DNA of 64,000 nucleotides from the NCBI RefSeq assembly GCF_000204055.1, contig NW_006768767.1, forward strand, positions 2,406,735-2,470,734, given 5' to 3'. Below, piece after piece: positions 34,031 through 45,394 of the stretch (its first letter is position 1; each line of letters begins with the position of its first letter). Position numbers and translations under genes: made by a program. Below the pieces are notes generated by a model that saw only the letters and a program-made list of their open reading frames with translations, had not been told where the DNA came from and made no database searches. Origin of the DNA: Melampsora larici-populina 98AG31 (taxonomy: Eukaryota; Basidiomycota; Pucciniomycetes; Pucciniales; Melampsoraceae).

Positions 34031-36109
34031 TCATCCTCGTCGCAATCTCGCTTTCTCAGAACAAGGGTCCAGGTTTGACCATTCCGATCGGAAGTGATGT
34101 TTACCATCTATGACCGATGGATTCCCTGATCTTACATAGTTAGCCAAGTTCGCTTCACCGATACCCAAAAGCCATCGGCGGTATTTGGACACGGTGGATT
34201 GTGCGTACACATGGGTTTGACCATATACCCGATCAAACGCAGATTTGATATTGAGCCTGTGCGGAGGTAGGGTGAGATTGAGAAAATCCTGAAGAGACCG
34301 CATAGATACAACAGTTGGAGCGGTAGGCCATCCTGGCTTCAAAGGCAAAGTTGGCGGCATGATGATCACATCATCGGCAGGCGGGTCGCCTCCAGGAGGT
34401 GGTGGCGGTGGCGTATCTTCGTCGATAGTAGGAGGACTGGGTTGTCCAAGCAGGTCTTCAGATAGTGGGAGGTCTGGACTAGCTGATCTGCTGTTGCTGT
34501 TGGATTGGTCACCTATCTCGTCGTCGTCCGAAGATGTGATATCCACTATGGGTCGCGGAGTTGGTGTGGACATTGGGGTTAAGCGTGAGTATGCTTTAGG
34601 ACTAATGATTTTTTGCATGTCCATTTTCTGAAGTGTGGTCATTGACTTGACTAAAGACATGTTGAAGTCCATTTCTTTGCATTTGTCAGGGACTACGCCA
34701 GGGAAACATATGAGTATTCGTCGATAGTGCGGATTATACTCTTCAACAATTGATGTTTGCATCTTGACCTACGCATAGTTAACTAGTCAGGGCAGGCAAC
34801 TCGGCAGTGTAACTAGATATGGAAGATATGGGAAAATAAATTGGATTTACCCATTTATTTTCTTCAGGTATCCACACACGTAGGTCACCATCCCAGCCAG
34901 CACCAAGTTTACTTCGGACTTGATCCATTAACGTCGCAGACTGATTGAGTTTTAAGTGGGGCCAACGCGGGGCGTAGACTCGCCAGGTCTCACAGGCCAA
35001 AGGGTCGTCCTATTCAGATAATGTGAATCAGCTTAACATAATTGATAAGTGGTCGAAAACTTGAAACTCACCTCTAAACCTGCCCATACCACAAAAGTTG
35101 CCGTTTTGCTGGCGACCATGGCGTGGTCTTTATCTTCGCGCTCTTCCGCTTGTTGCTGAATAGTAGTCCTGCGAAACTTGGTTACTTGCGCGGCAGATAG
35201 GGGGGTGGCAAACGTATGGGATGCTTGCGTGAGAGGTGCTGCAGATGTAGGTGTCGCTCGCGCCATTGACGGCTCGGAATCAGCTTGAGTGTCGTATTCA
35301 TTGTTGGATAGGAGCATTGGATCGATGCGAGTTTGTGACAAGTTGGCGTTTCCAGCGTCTTTGGAGGCGGGTTGTTTAGATTTTGCAAGGTGCTTGGTAC
35401 AGCGTGTGTTGTGCGGTTTGAGCTGCTCACAGCACTGTTAGATGCATATATTCAACCGTCAATATTTTCTCAATCAAACTGAGTGGATGTAATAATGATT
35501 ATACATACATTACGACATGTCTTGATGGTGCATCCCTCGTTTTTCCTTGCCGTGTGTCCAACTCCAAATTTACCGTTGTATCCGTTGCATTGTTGATGCG
35601 ATGGTAGCGTTTTCTTCTTCTTAGTTTGAGTACTACTGTGAGTTTGACCATGATTGCTTCTTTGACGTTTGTTTGGGTCGGCTTCGGGGTCGCCGTGAAT
35701 CAGCCGGGCTACTTGCATTGCAAAATCAAGGCCGGCTTGGTGAGGTCGGTTGCTTGATACACGGCGTAGGGCGAGGTTGTGTTGCACGATAGCCTTCGTG
35801 GCGTGGGCAAGGCTATACGATCGATAGTATCGGCCTTTGTAGCACTGAGTAAATCGCGTCAGTAACATAAACATATATAGATGAATTATTAATTTACTTT
35901 TCAAAGACTGATAAAGATATATTACGTACAGAGACTCCAATGAGTGGCTCGTGAGGTTGACTGGAGGGGGCGTAGTAAGTAGTCGAGTGAGGTTTTCGGC
36001 AAGACGGACAAAGGAGGCCACTACCCTTCGTGGGGACCGGTAAATCTAATGGCAGGGAGGGCTTAACGGGATTTATAGGAAATTCGGCGTATAGTCTTTC
36101 TGGGGCCAT
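34031..36109 (-). CDS. Cysteine-rich, proline-rich hypothetical protein (KDZ cargo)
   Basis: Five exons, 36109-35930, 35844-35509, 35434-35072, 35009-34851, 34768-34031, all joined in phase 0, give 591 residues. A putative zinc knuckle lies near the N terminus (GLLCPSCRKPHST). A second cluster spans the exon 2/3 junction (GCTIKTCRN then CCEQLKPHNTRC), preceded by GHTARKNEG. The middle is Ala/Thr/Ser-rich. The last exon carries an acidic/Ser segment, a run of seven Pro (DEDTPPPPPPGG region) and a basic tail (SEKARLRRG). The cysteine pattern suggests nucleic-acid or protein binding, but I recognise no family. All five introns are symmetric phase 0, unlike the mixed phases of host genes nearby. 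Its place between the KDZ termini suggests cargo or an accessory transposition protein. Confidence 0.65.
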
Positions 36110-36647
36110 TTTACAAGTGTGACTACTGATTTAATAATGCAGGTGCGCTTGAGCTTTATATATACACAAAAAATTTTATCTGTAGAAGTCGAGACGTCTC
36201 ATCTCGTTTGTGGAAGTAATTTTGTTTAGTTTAACGTTCTTGGCGATGTTCATCCTACGTTAATCCTTGTCGTTTCCTTCTTTTGGTTGATATGAGGCTG
36301 CTGTTCTTTGCAAAGCCTGTGAACAACTTCCAACTTGGTGTGTGCTAAATAAATCATGATCGATTTATCGGGGTTACGAGATATAAAACCGGTGCTTGGT
36401 GAGTGAGTCCTCGGCCGCGGTTCCTTTAAGGTGAGGAATGGTTCCGTGCTTGGTTCAATGCCTCGCAATGTGAACGTCGTTATGGTATATGCCGATTTGC
36501 TTTTTGGACTGCTTCGGCGATGTGAGATAGGTGTGGATATTGTTGGATGGAAGGGGCTGTCCGAATACGGTCAGATTTTACGAATCGGGGTATTTGTAAA
36601 ATCAGGACAGGCTGCGTTGCAGCTTGCTAATTGGTAGCCGGCTCTCA
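36110..36647. other. Upstream region of the Cys-rich gene, KDZ right arm
   Basis: No supported ORF. It probably contains the promoter of the cysteine-rich gene. Near 36600-36670 it becomes GC-rich with two GAGCCGGCTC-type palindromes leading into the right terminus. Confidence 0.4.
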
Positions 36648-36677
36648 TGCGAGCCGGCTCGCAACTTCCGCAACCCT
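36648..36677. repeat. Right terminal inverted repeat of the KDZ element
   Basis: About 30 bp, inverted relative to the left end; it begins TGCGAGCCGGCTCGCA and ends CGCAACCCT. Match to the left end is imperfect outside the palindrome, so the two ends have diverged. Confidence 0.6.
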
Positions 36678-39389
36678 TTGAATGCTCTCGATTTGTTAAG
36701 AGCACCAGTACTGGGTCCTTGAAAATGAGACCCAATGGGGTGTCTGTACAAATCACTTTTGACAAAGAATATGATGTTTGCCAAATTTGCCAGAAAATTC
36801 AAATACTAAAAAAGTGGACCACCTGCATGAGTCCCAGCCCCTTCTCTCCTATGTTGGTAAGGTCCGCCTTTGGATACAAGGTTCTATGGCTGTTATGATT
36901 CACATAGCCATTGGTTAGCTTTTGCAATTGTCTTTTTGTTATTTCCTGATTTTGTCATGCGTTGGTTTTTAGATCTTATGCAGTTTACCATCAAGACCTT
37001 TTTTGCTTGCCTCATCTTTTGCTCTGTGGTTACCACAAGTCTTTAAAATGAGATTTTACAGTGAAGCCTTTGTTAACTTGACCTTTATGCAACATTGTTT
37101 TATCTTATGTAGAAGCTCAGTGTGATAACCTGTTTCTCCCCATCTCTTTTGTTATCTTATATCATTTGTAACATGATTTTCAGTGTACTTTTTATCTACA
37201 TTTGGGTGCTTTCAAATATACCAATTCTTTTCTCCTTTTGACAAATCCTTACTGGATTTGTCCTTTTATTGTTGTAGACCAGATCCTACCTTATTGGATC
37301 TGGTCATAGATGGATCCACTTGGACCATCTTGTTGTATCATCTCTCACATTTCCTTATTTGTACTTTGTAGAGATGGACACCCATATAAGGTGACCTCTC
37401 CTTGCTTCAGGAATCATACCTCAAGAAGCTTCTCAATAGATTCACCAAACATAATCCCTGTTGACAATAATATCATCAAGAGGTTTTTACTATGACTTTT
37501 CCAAATTGATACAGTATTGTTTTGCCTTCTGATGTGTGCTATTGATTGTTTTCTGTGATTTTCTACACAATACATGTACTTTTAATTTGTTTTCTGTTTT
37601 TCCTGCAATCTGATACCAATGTTGCTCACTGAAACTTTTCCCTTTATTACATGCTAATTAGATTTGGACCTTTCTTGAATTTGGTCCTCATTTCAGTCTA
37701 TAAAACAGACAATTCTGAGGCCTTTCCATAAGTAAATTCACATCCCACCCCACATAACTTGTCATTCAAAAATTCATAGTTCAGCCAATTTCATCCAGCT
37801 TTTTATGGGCTGAAGAAACAACCCTTCCTTTCATTGATCACATCATGCCATGCAACCCTTCAAAGCCATCATGAGAAGACTCATGAGAACCACAGCCATT
37901 TTTCATTGCAGCTTATCATCAAGAGTTTCTTATGGATCCTGCAATGGTTGACTATGAGAAGCTTTCAAATATTTTGGCTGGAATACAGAAGTCTTCTACT
38001 TGATGATGAAACCTTTGATGGTTTCAAAAGTACAGGAGAAGTTTCTTGGTAGAAAGCTACTTCAACACCCATTGTCACATGCATTGCTTTCACTTCATGA
38101 CCCATTGTATTTTGCTTACACATTTATCCTGTCAAATTGCAAAAATTGTGCACACCTCACTAAACACCTCCTCTTGGTCTGGAAGCAAGAAATAGATATA
38201 TTATACTTGTGGCTAAGTTGTAGTTGAAGCGTATAACTGTGATGCAGCACCTGATGTAAATGTTCATTGGCTAGAAGTCTAAACCCAGGTATATTGGGAA
38301 TTGTTATTGTTTGAATATGTCTTAAAACCACAATGAGGCCATGCTCAGACTATTACACAGGGAGATCACTTGTTCCACTTCTTGTAAGAATCAAAAGATG
38401 AATTTACCATGATGTTGAAAATGTAATACTTGTTCAAATTTTTAGTGGCAGTTGAAAATATCTAAGGCTGAGACTTGGCTAATTATGGGTGTGTTGGTTA
38501 AAGGTGATAAATGCAACATTTTTGTGGGTGTTAGGTCACTTGTTTTAACCACCAAAAGGAGAAATCCAAGTGATTACATGCCCACATACTCTAGTTGTAA
38601 AAAATTGAGAAAACTAAGAGTTTGTATATACTGCAAAGTTGAATTGAATAATGGCCCAGCTCTGGTCTGAAAAGACAGATAATGTGAAATACCAATGTTG
38701 GATTGGTTAGAGCACCATCACCAGACCAACCAAATACCGAAATAAAGCTATGTTACAAACTGTGGAAAAAGTGTGAGGCACCAGACCTAGTAAACTGTTT
38801 GTATGGTTTGCTCATCCAGTAAAAATCAGACATGACCTACTAGAAATGGTTGATTGACTATAATCAAAATAGCCCCCAAACAGGAAGACCAGCCAACCTC
38901 TCACCTCTGGATTCAAATCTATCAAACCATTTTCACTGTCTCTCTGGACCAAATTGGGTGTTGGTGATTCAACTTCCATTGTTTTGCAAAGCCTCAATTT
39001 TCTTGTTTTTTTACAACTTTCTGGGAGAGTGGGCATACACCCTATTTCCTGTCAACTTTCCTGTGTACAGGCTTCCGTTTGAGTCATACTTCCTGGGATT
39101 TGATCCTGGTGCTCTTAGATTTAAATTGATAGCAATCAAGAGAAGAGTTTGGATGCTTCACCCTATTGGGTAGATACAGAAGGCCTATGTGTTTGTCCAT
39201 ATCTGAAGGGTCAAGGATGGACTTTACACAATGTGGAAACCATACAGGTTGTTCACAAGGCCCAATGCATTGGGTTGTTTCCCATGTGATTCTAAAACAA
39301 CCTGTCTTGTGCTTTTCACAAGGCCTGGTGCTGGCACTTTCAATACAAGACTCTTCTGGTGACTGTTTCTCAATTTCAGCTGTTGCAGT
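36678..39389. other. Gene-poor tract
   Basis: About 2.7 kb, AT-rich, pyrimidine-biased in its first half. Many short ORFs on both strands lack any domain, biased composition apart. No inverted ends or long repeats were noticed. Probably old mobile-element or 3'-flanking DNA up to the truncated Copia fragment. Confidence 0.4.
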
Positions 39390-41038
39390 ATCTTTTTCAA
39401 GTGAAACCATCCGACTCGAAATCTATCATCCCTGATCGGTGGGGTTTTTCGGCAACAACAGGTACAGATCCCGACAGTCCAACATACGCTCAGGCAATGG
39501 CTGGTCCTGACAAACAAGCTTGGCTACATGCGATGGAGGAGGAGTTCAAATCACTAATGGAACATTCTGTAGGCAAATTAGTTGATCCTCCTCCAGATGC
39601 TAACATCCTTGGGGGGATGTGGATCTTCAACAAGAAGAGGGACGAACACAACCGAGTTATACGTTTCAAAGCTCGATGGGTTGTCTTAGGCAATCACCAA
39701 ATCAAAGGACTCGATTACAACGATACTTACGCTTCAGTCGGCAAGATCGACTCTCTCCGCATTCTATTAGCCTTATCCATCTCTAGAGTCAAAGGTAATA
39801 GACGAACAAGACGCATGAAAGTTCGCCAATTCGATGTTGTTACTGCATTTCTCAACAGTGGTATGAAAGATTTGGTGTATGCTCGTCAGGTCTTAGGTTT
39901 TGAACATCCAACCTTACGACATCGGGTGTGGTTATTGATCAAATCTTTATATGGCACAAAACAAGCGGCTCGTCGTTGGCAACAACACTTCGGCGCAACA
40001 ACTGCCGGTTTTGAGATCTATCCTGTTTCATCTGATACAGCTGTCTATGTTCTGAAATGTACACTCGGTCTACTCATATTACATCTCCATGTGGACGACT
40101 CTCTGGTATTTTGTGATAACGATGAATTGTTTCTCAAATTTCAAATCTTTATCGATTCCAAATACAAATTAAAATGGACTGAACGACCTACACTATACCT
40201 TGGTATCAAGCTGGACATAGCCGAAGACGGATCTTACATCAAAATAAGCCAATCTCATTATATTGAATCATGCCTTGAGCGTTTTGCGATGGTAAACTGC
40301 AAGCCTGCTAAGACTCCTCTACCACAAAAGACCACCTTAATCCCAGGATCGAATGAAGAGATCGAGGAAGCCAAGGACATACCATATCAAGAACTTGTCG
40401 GATGTCTTCAATGGATCTCTGCTTGTACTCGCCCGGATATCGCCTATGCTGTATCACAACTCTCAAAATACAACTCGGCCTGGACTGTATCACATTGGAC
40501 GGCAGCGAAACATGTTTTGAGATACTTGCGGGGTACACAAGACTTATCAATCACCTATTCTGGGGGGACAGATAAACCTCAAGCTTACTCTGATTCGGAT
40601 TTTTCTCAATGCTCTTTAACACGCAAGTCTGTAACCGGGTATGTAATCACCGTATCGAATGGAGCCGTCTGTTGGAAATCTCAACGGCAATCGGTTGTTG
40701 CTTTATCAACGTCTGAGGCAGAATATATTGCCGCCACAGAATGTTCCAAACATATGGCTTGGGTTAGATCTTTCTATTTCGATATTATGCATCAACTGGA
40801 AGAACCTTCACCTTTCTACATAGACAATACATCAGCTATTTTTACTGCCACTGGTGACGGTTTAAAATCAAGATCCAAACACATTGATCGTAGATTTCAC
40901 TATATTCGGGAACTTATTCAGTCAAATCAACTCAAAATCTATCATATTCCAAGTGAGGAAATGCTGGCAGATCATTTAACAAAACCATTGGGTCCTCAAG
41001 CAATTAGTCACGCCCTTGAATTGAATCATATGACTTAG
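39359..41038 (+). CDS. Copia reverse transcriptase/RNase H fragment
   Basis: An uninterrupted ORF of 559 codons. From about residue 40 it follows Copia pol: AMAGPDKQAWLHAMEEEF, then the RT core with RQFDVVTAFLN (first catalytic Asp), an LHVDDSLVF block replacing the usual YVDD, and a thumb region. RNase H follows with AYSDSDFSQC, ALSTSEAEYIA and a YIDNTSA Asp. It ends HLTKPLG as in most Copia elements. The first 35 codons are probably not part of pol. With no gag, protease or integrase it cannot move alone. The lack of any stop in 1.68 kb suggests the truncation is recent or the frame is under some constraint. Confidence 0.85.
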   Translation: MTVSQFQLLQYLFQVKPSDSKSIIPDRWGFSATTGTDPDSPTYAQAMAGPDKQAWLHAMEEEFKSLMEHSVGKLVDPPPDANILGGMWIFNKKRDEHNRVIRFKARWVVLGNHQIKGLDYNDTYASVGKIDSLRILLALSISRVKGNRRTRRMKVRQFDVVTAFLNSGMKDLVYARQVLGFEHPTLRHRVWLLIKSLYGTKQAARRWQQHFGATTAGFEIYPVSSDTAVYVLKCTLGLLILHLHVDDSLVFCDNDELFLKFQIFIDSKYKLKWTERPTLYLGIKLDIAEDGSYIKISQSHYIESCLERFAMVNCKPAKTPLPQKTTLIPGSNEEIEEAKDIPYQELVGCLQWISACTRPDIAYAVSQLSKYNSAWTVSHWTAAKHVLRYLRGTQDLSITYSGGTDKPQAYSDSDFSQCSLTRKSVTGYVITVSNGAVCWKSQRQSVVALSTSEAEYIAATECSKHMAWVRSFYFDIMHQLEEPSPFYIDNTSAIFTATGDGLKSRSKHIDRRFHYIRELIQSNQLKIYHIPSEEMLADHLTKPLGPQAISHALELNHMT

Positions 41039-41091
41039 AAATGATCTTGAAATAGGGGGGATGTTGAAGTTTACGTTTTATTTTGATACAT

Positions 41092-41255
41092 TAGTGGCTC
41101 TCAAACCTGACCCAGTTTCAAAAAACCCGGTTGCCCCAGTTGAATTTTTGGCTGGGAGTTGTCAACAAATGTCAACTTGATACACAAAGTTACTGCCAAA
41201 AAACAACTGGGTCAACTGGGTTTTTTGAAAACCGGGGCAGGTTTGAGAGCCACTA
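41092..41255. mobile_element. 164-bp MITE inside the presumed Copia 3' LTR
   Basis: Both ends read TAGTGGCTCTCAAACCTG in inverted orientation, followed by CCC(A/C)G(G)TTT and AAAAAACCC blocks. The outermost TA of each end may be the TA target duplication of a Tc1/mariner-type element. There is no ORF. It sits about 30 bp inside the presumed LTR start, so it inserted after the retrotransposon. Confidence 0.75.
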
Positions 41256-41431
41256 TTACATGTTACATTTCATAAGTTAGAAACTTAATGTTGTTTATTT
41301 CATATCTCATTATCTAAATTCATATGTAGCTTTTACTGTTTGTTACTGATATCATCAATATTAACCTAACTTTGTTTTACTCGTTATTATTAATATCACC
41401 TCGAAGAGCAACGAAGAAAGCCTCCCTCTTC

Positions 41432-41800
41432 ATCCAAGATTTTCTATTACATTCTTGGGTGATAGGTGAGTAGCTTATTCGTGGGATTTGATGGTAGTTC
41501 ATTAGATTTGTTCTGAACTCAAATCATCCCTGCTCTGACAGGTATGTTTCTCATTCTATATTTCATTTCATATCTTGATTTCCTTTTTATTCATTGTGAT
41601 GGAATTAAAAATTGATCCAAGATTTTCTATTACATTCTTGGGTGATAGGTGAGTAGCTTATTCGTGGGATTTGATGGTAGTTCATTAGATTTGTTCTGAA
41701 CTCAAATCATCCCTGCTCTGACAGGTGAGTAGCTTATTCGTGGGATTTGATGGTAGTTCATTAGATTTGTTCTGAACTCAAATCATCCCTGCTCTGACAG
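41432..41800. repeat. Tandem duplication within the presumed Copia LTR
   Basis: A 110-bp unit beginning ATCCAAGATTTTCTATTAC and ending GCTCTGACAG occurs at 41432-41541 and 41615-41724 and appears identical. The last 76 bp of the unit recur directly at 41725-41800. The near identity points to a recent rearrangement. Confidence 0.8.
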
Positions 41801-41809
41801 TTTGTAACA

Positions 41810-42840
41810 AACATCACAAGCTCTTTTAAGCCCTGGTGTCTTTTGCTTGTATTGGAATTTTGTTTGTACATATTGCCCAATTGGAGATTTTGGGTGTGCC
41901 CCTGTACCGCCCTTATGGTGGTATGTGCTTTGCACAACACGCACCACTGAAAAGCATTCCATAAGGCCTTAGCACACACTGAAGTCTGACACAACGTCAA
42001 GCTCAAGCTTAACACAAGCCCCACCAATCACAGAGATGTTCCCCGCGCAGCCTGCAGAGGGTGAAGCTTGCAACCTGAACATATTCCAAAGTCTGATGGG
42101 ATTTTTGCTTTGGCAGTGACTATCCCTAGATGTTGAATTCACCACCTCACACAATCCAGAAATTTGAGGTGCTCTTATGAAACATGACCAGCAAACCTTT
42201 CTGTTTCTTTCATCCTCTTCAGGCTATTCTGAAATGTTCCAGGGCCCAGAACCCAAGAATCAAGCAGATTTTTGATAAATTAAAATATTTACATCCAATT
42301 CTGCTGCAACTAGATCTACATACACGTGTTCATGTGAGTCAAGTCAGTTCATGAAGAGCCAATTGTCACCCCACTTGTGTAATCAAAACATCCAAAAGTT
42401 ATGTTGATTCAATCTCATTTCATTACTATTTACAACTTCTTATCAATAATGCAGATATGTACAAGATAAAGAAGCCAATTTTAGCTCCCTCATAATTCTC
42501 AACTCAGTGGATAGCAGAGTGTTCAAGGCAGATGCAACACCCAAAACAGTCAAAAAGAAACCAATAATTTGCATTCTTAATCACGCGTGAACTTGTATTA
42601 AGCTTAGTCTGCGCTTTGAGAAGGAACTTAGTTAAGTTACACATAGCATCAAGCTTTAAAAGGTTAAAATCGGTCAGCTGGTCCGAGTTAACCGGATCGA
42701 ATTCCAAACCAAACCAAACCAACCAACCCAAATCAAAACCTTCCAAACGTTCAACTCGAAACGAAACCTCAACTTCTTATCAACTCGTTCAACTTTCAAA
42801 CTTATTGAACACATATCAAAAAATCAAAATCAAAAACAAA
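41810..42840. other. Intergenic region upstream of IST1
   Basis: No gene supported in about 1 kb. The last 150 bp before 42841 are rich in short AACC/AAAC motifs and lack stops in one frame, but this looks like a 5' UTR. The IST1 promoter should lie within the last few hundred bases. Confidence 0.45.
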
Positions 42841-44528
42841 ATGGCCCCATTTAATTTAGCCAGATGTAAGGTTCAGGTTCGAAATTCAATTAATCAATTC
42901 AACAAGAAACAAAAAAAACTCGAACAAATTATTATATATATGATTTTAAAAAGGATTGAAGGACTGATGAACTATGTGATTTGTTGTTTGTTTTGTTTTA
43001 TAGGTCAAATTATCACTTCAAAGATTAAGAATGGTAGTAGAAAAAATGGAGTAAGTGACAAAAAATACAACCTTATGATCTTTGAATTGATATACATAAT
43101 GATTTTTGAACTAAATGATAATTTTGGTTTTGTTTTTTTTAAAGAGCAAGTGCCAAAGTTTCTAGAAGAGAAATTGCAACTCTTCTTGAAAAAGGTAAAC
43201 TTGAAACTGCAAGAATTAGAGTAGAAACGATAATTTCAGATGATGTACATATCGAATTACTTGAAATTATGGGTAGGTTTGATACTTTGAGTTTTTTTTG
43301 ATTGATTGAATCTCATTGCTAATAATCTTTTTGATGATGATCATGATGATGATGATAGAGTTATATTGTGAGATCTTATCTGCTAGGATCAACTTGATTG
43401 AGTTTTCATCGTAAGTTAAACTTCCATAGAGACATTAAACATCTTTTTTGGTTTTGGTTGACTTATTCGTTTGGGTTTTCTTGGGTAGAGCTGTCGATCC
43501 AGGGATTTCAGATTCAGTAGCAAGTATCATTCATGCAGCTCCAAGGTAAATAATTGAATCTGATCCATTTGAAGAATTTCATACTGATGATGTGTTCAAC
43601 TAAATAGGACTGAAGTTAAAGAATTACATCAACTAAGGGAGATTTTAATGTAGTAAGTCAGAATCCCCAACCCCAATCCCATGACCAACAAACTCCAAAC
43701 ATTCAACAAAAAAACCTAATCAAGAATATCTTGCTTAATCATTTCTTTGTGACTTTAGTCGATATGGTCGTGATTATACGATTTCAGTCATGGAAAATCG
43801 TGACAACATAATCCCAAGTCGAGTGACCAGTAAAATCAATTTAACCACACCTGATTCTAAATTAGTAGAAATGTATTTAAATGAAATCGCAAGAGCTTAT
43901 ACATTACCCTTACCATTCAAAGAACTTGAACCAAATTCATTATCAAGTTTAAAAGAAGAAGTCAATCAAGAAGAACCGTTATCGATTTTAGAATCTCAAC
44001 CCAAACCAACCAATCAAAAACAACGAAAACGTACAGTCTCATTTAAAGAATTAACACCAGATTCGTCCACTAAAAACCTTCCGAGTTCATCTTCTATAAA
44101 TAATCCCTCAGACCCAAACGAAACTAAAATTATCACTCCTCCAAATCAAGAGATTCCTAAACGAGATATGAATTATTCGGGAGGATCAACTGTTAGAAGC
44201 TTTAGTACTGCTCATAGTCGTGCTTCTACTTTTGCTGATGTACCTGAAGAAAATGAATCTTCAATTAAAAATCATCGTCATCATGATCAACATCTGAGTG
44301 AAGAAAATCATCCAGAAGTCGAAAAGATGATTAAGAATACTCAAAGGTTTGTAAATAGAGAAAGAGAAAGAGATGTGAACTTTGATGTGAGTCTTTGTTT
44401 CATTTATGATTCATAGTTTCTTCATAAAATCATCTTGTGTGTTAATCTGTTCCTATATTAATATAACATGGGTTTGTGTTTATTAGGAATTATCTCAAAG
44501 ACTTGCAGCCTTAAAAGGCTTGAAATGA
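42841..44528 (+). CDS. IST1: IST1-like ESCRT-III-associated protein
   Basis: Eight exons, 42841-42876, 43004-43050, 43145-43272, 43359-43410, 43489-43545, 43608-43652, 43759-44386 and 44487-44528; all phases agree, giving 344 residues. The N-terminal domain follows Ist1 closely: MAPFNLARCKVQ, VKLSLQRLRMVVEKME, SRREIATLLEKGKLETARIR, then SIIHAAPR, VKELHQLREILMYRYGRDY and MENRD, ending with LVEMYLNEIARAY. This is the ESCRT-III-like helical core. A Ser/Pro/Gln-rich linker follows. The C-terminal 14-codon exon encodes ELSQRLAALKGLK, a MIM1-like motif that in this family binds the MIT domain of Vps4. The protein is expected to regulate Vps4 and ESCRT-III in multivesicular-body sorting at endosomes. 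Exon 1 ends after KVQ; that donor (GTTCGA) is weak but gives the conserved reading. Confidence 0.9.
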
Positions 44529-45394
44529 GTTTATGACTCATGAACTATGTACTTGGTACCTTTTCGATTTTCTTACACGGTTTTAATCTTTTCATTTGAT
44601 TTATTTGATCAACTTAACAATATGCACGCATGAGTTCAACAAGTTGTTACATCAGAAGGTATTCATTTCCTTCTACATCATATAGTATATTGTATCAGTC
44701 CTCATGAATTCACCAATACAATTTGAATCATGAAGAATACATGGGTTCCCAGGAATGTTTGAACCAAAACTTACACATAATGCGTCTTTCATTACCTATG
44801 TAGAACCAATTAGCCCTGATATTATAAATTGAATAATGAACTTCATATTCTGACTATATATCGGTGAGGCCAACTTATAAAGTTTGAGCCCTCATAAACA
44901 AAAGCACATTTATCTAGAGGATTCAAAACCTTTTTCCCACAAGAATATAGGTTAATCAAGAGTATAAACCAAACTTAACTTTGATGAAAAGGTGAAACCA
45001 TCTCTTAAAGTTTAAAACTAACACTCAAATCCTATAGAAAAAAGAATCACAACTCCCTTGATTTAAATTTTTCACTACCTCCATATATATGTATATATAA
45101 ATACAAACAATCTTCAAAAAACTTTTACATATCTTAAACAAAAGATGAGCGAAAAAAACCAAGTGAAATTTGTATGTATCAAACATTGCGCACAAAAAGA
45201 TTTATACTTAAAACCATATATACCAAACACAAAACAAAGCAAAACTATAAAATCAAAACCGAAAACATAAAAAACAAAACAAAACCAAAATCAAAACATG
45301 ATCCAATCTCTTCTCTTCTCGCATCATGAATTCATCATCATGATACATATAAGACTACCTTCGTTTTCATTAAAAGCAATCAAGTAACTCAAGA
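44529..45394. other. Convergent intergenic region between IST1 and the BRCA2 homologue
   Basis: About 870 bp of very AT-rich DNA shared as 3' flank by the two convergent genes. It contains A-rich runs (45150-45300) and a TATATA stretch near 45085. No ORF is supported. Confidence 0.5.

Larger units (their letters stand above)
28171..36677. mobile_element. Composite KDZ-type DNA transposon with two cargo genes
   Basis: The left end AGGGCTGTGGGAGGATGCGA and the inverted right end (complement AGGGTTGCGGAAGTTGCGA) both run into the palindrome GCGAGCCGGCTCGCA. They enclose 8.5 kb of DNA that is richer in GC in its coding parts than its flanks. Inside are a KDZ transposase (+) and, convergent with it, an alpha-kinase-like gene and a cysteine-rich gene (both -). 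No other genes intervene. KDZ elements (Kyakuja, Dileera, Zisupton) are known from basidiomycetes and often carry extra genes. A target-site duplication could not be found at these ends, so the exact borders, and whether all three genes move together, are inferences. Confidence 0.65.
39390..41809 (+). mobile_element. 5'-truncated Ty1/Copia LTR retrotransposon with presumed 3' LTR
   Basis: It consists of the pol 3' half (reverse transcriptase and RNase H), a purine tract (AATAGGGGGGA, about 41051-41061) and a presumed 3' LTR starting TGTTGAAG at 41062 and perhaps ending GTAACA at 41809. No gag, protease, integrase or 5' LTR is present upstream; the sequence before about 39390 does not look like pol. 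The LTR is inflated by a MITE and by an internal duplication. LTR borders are inferred from the TG...CA rule only, since no second LTR is available for comparison. Confidence 0.65.

Noticed and set aside
42616..43224. 202-codon plus-strand ORF
   Set aside because: It runs through three introns of IST1 in partly the wrong frame; the spliced IST1 model explains the conserved residues.
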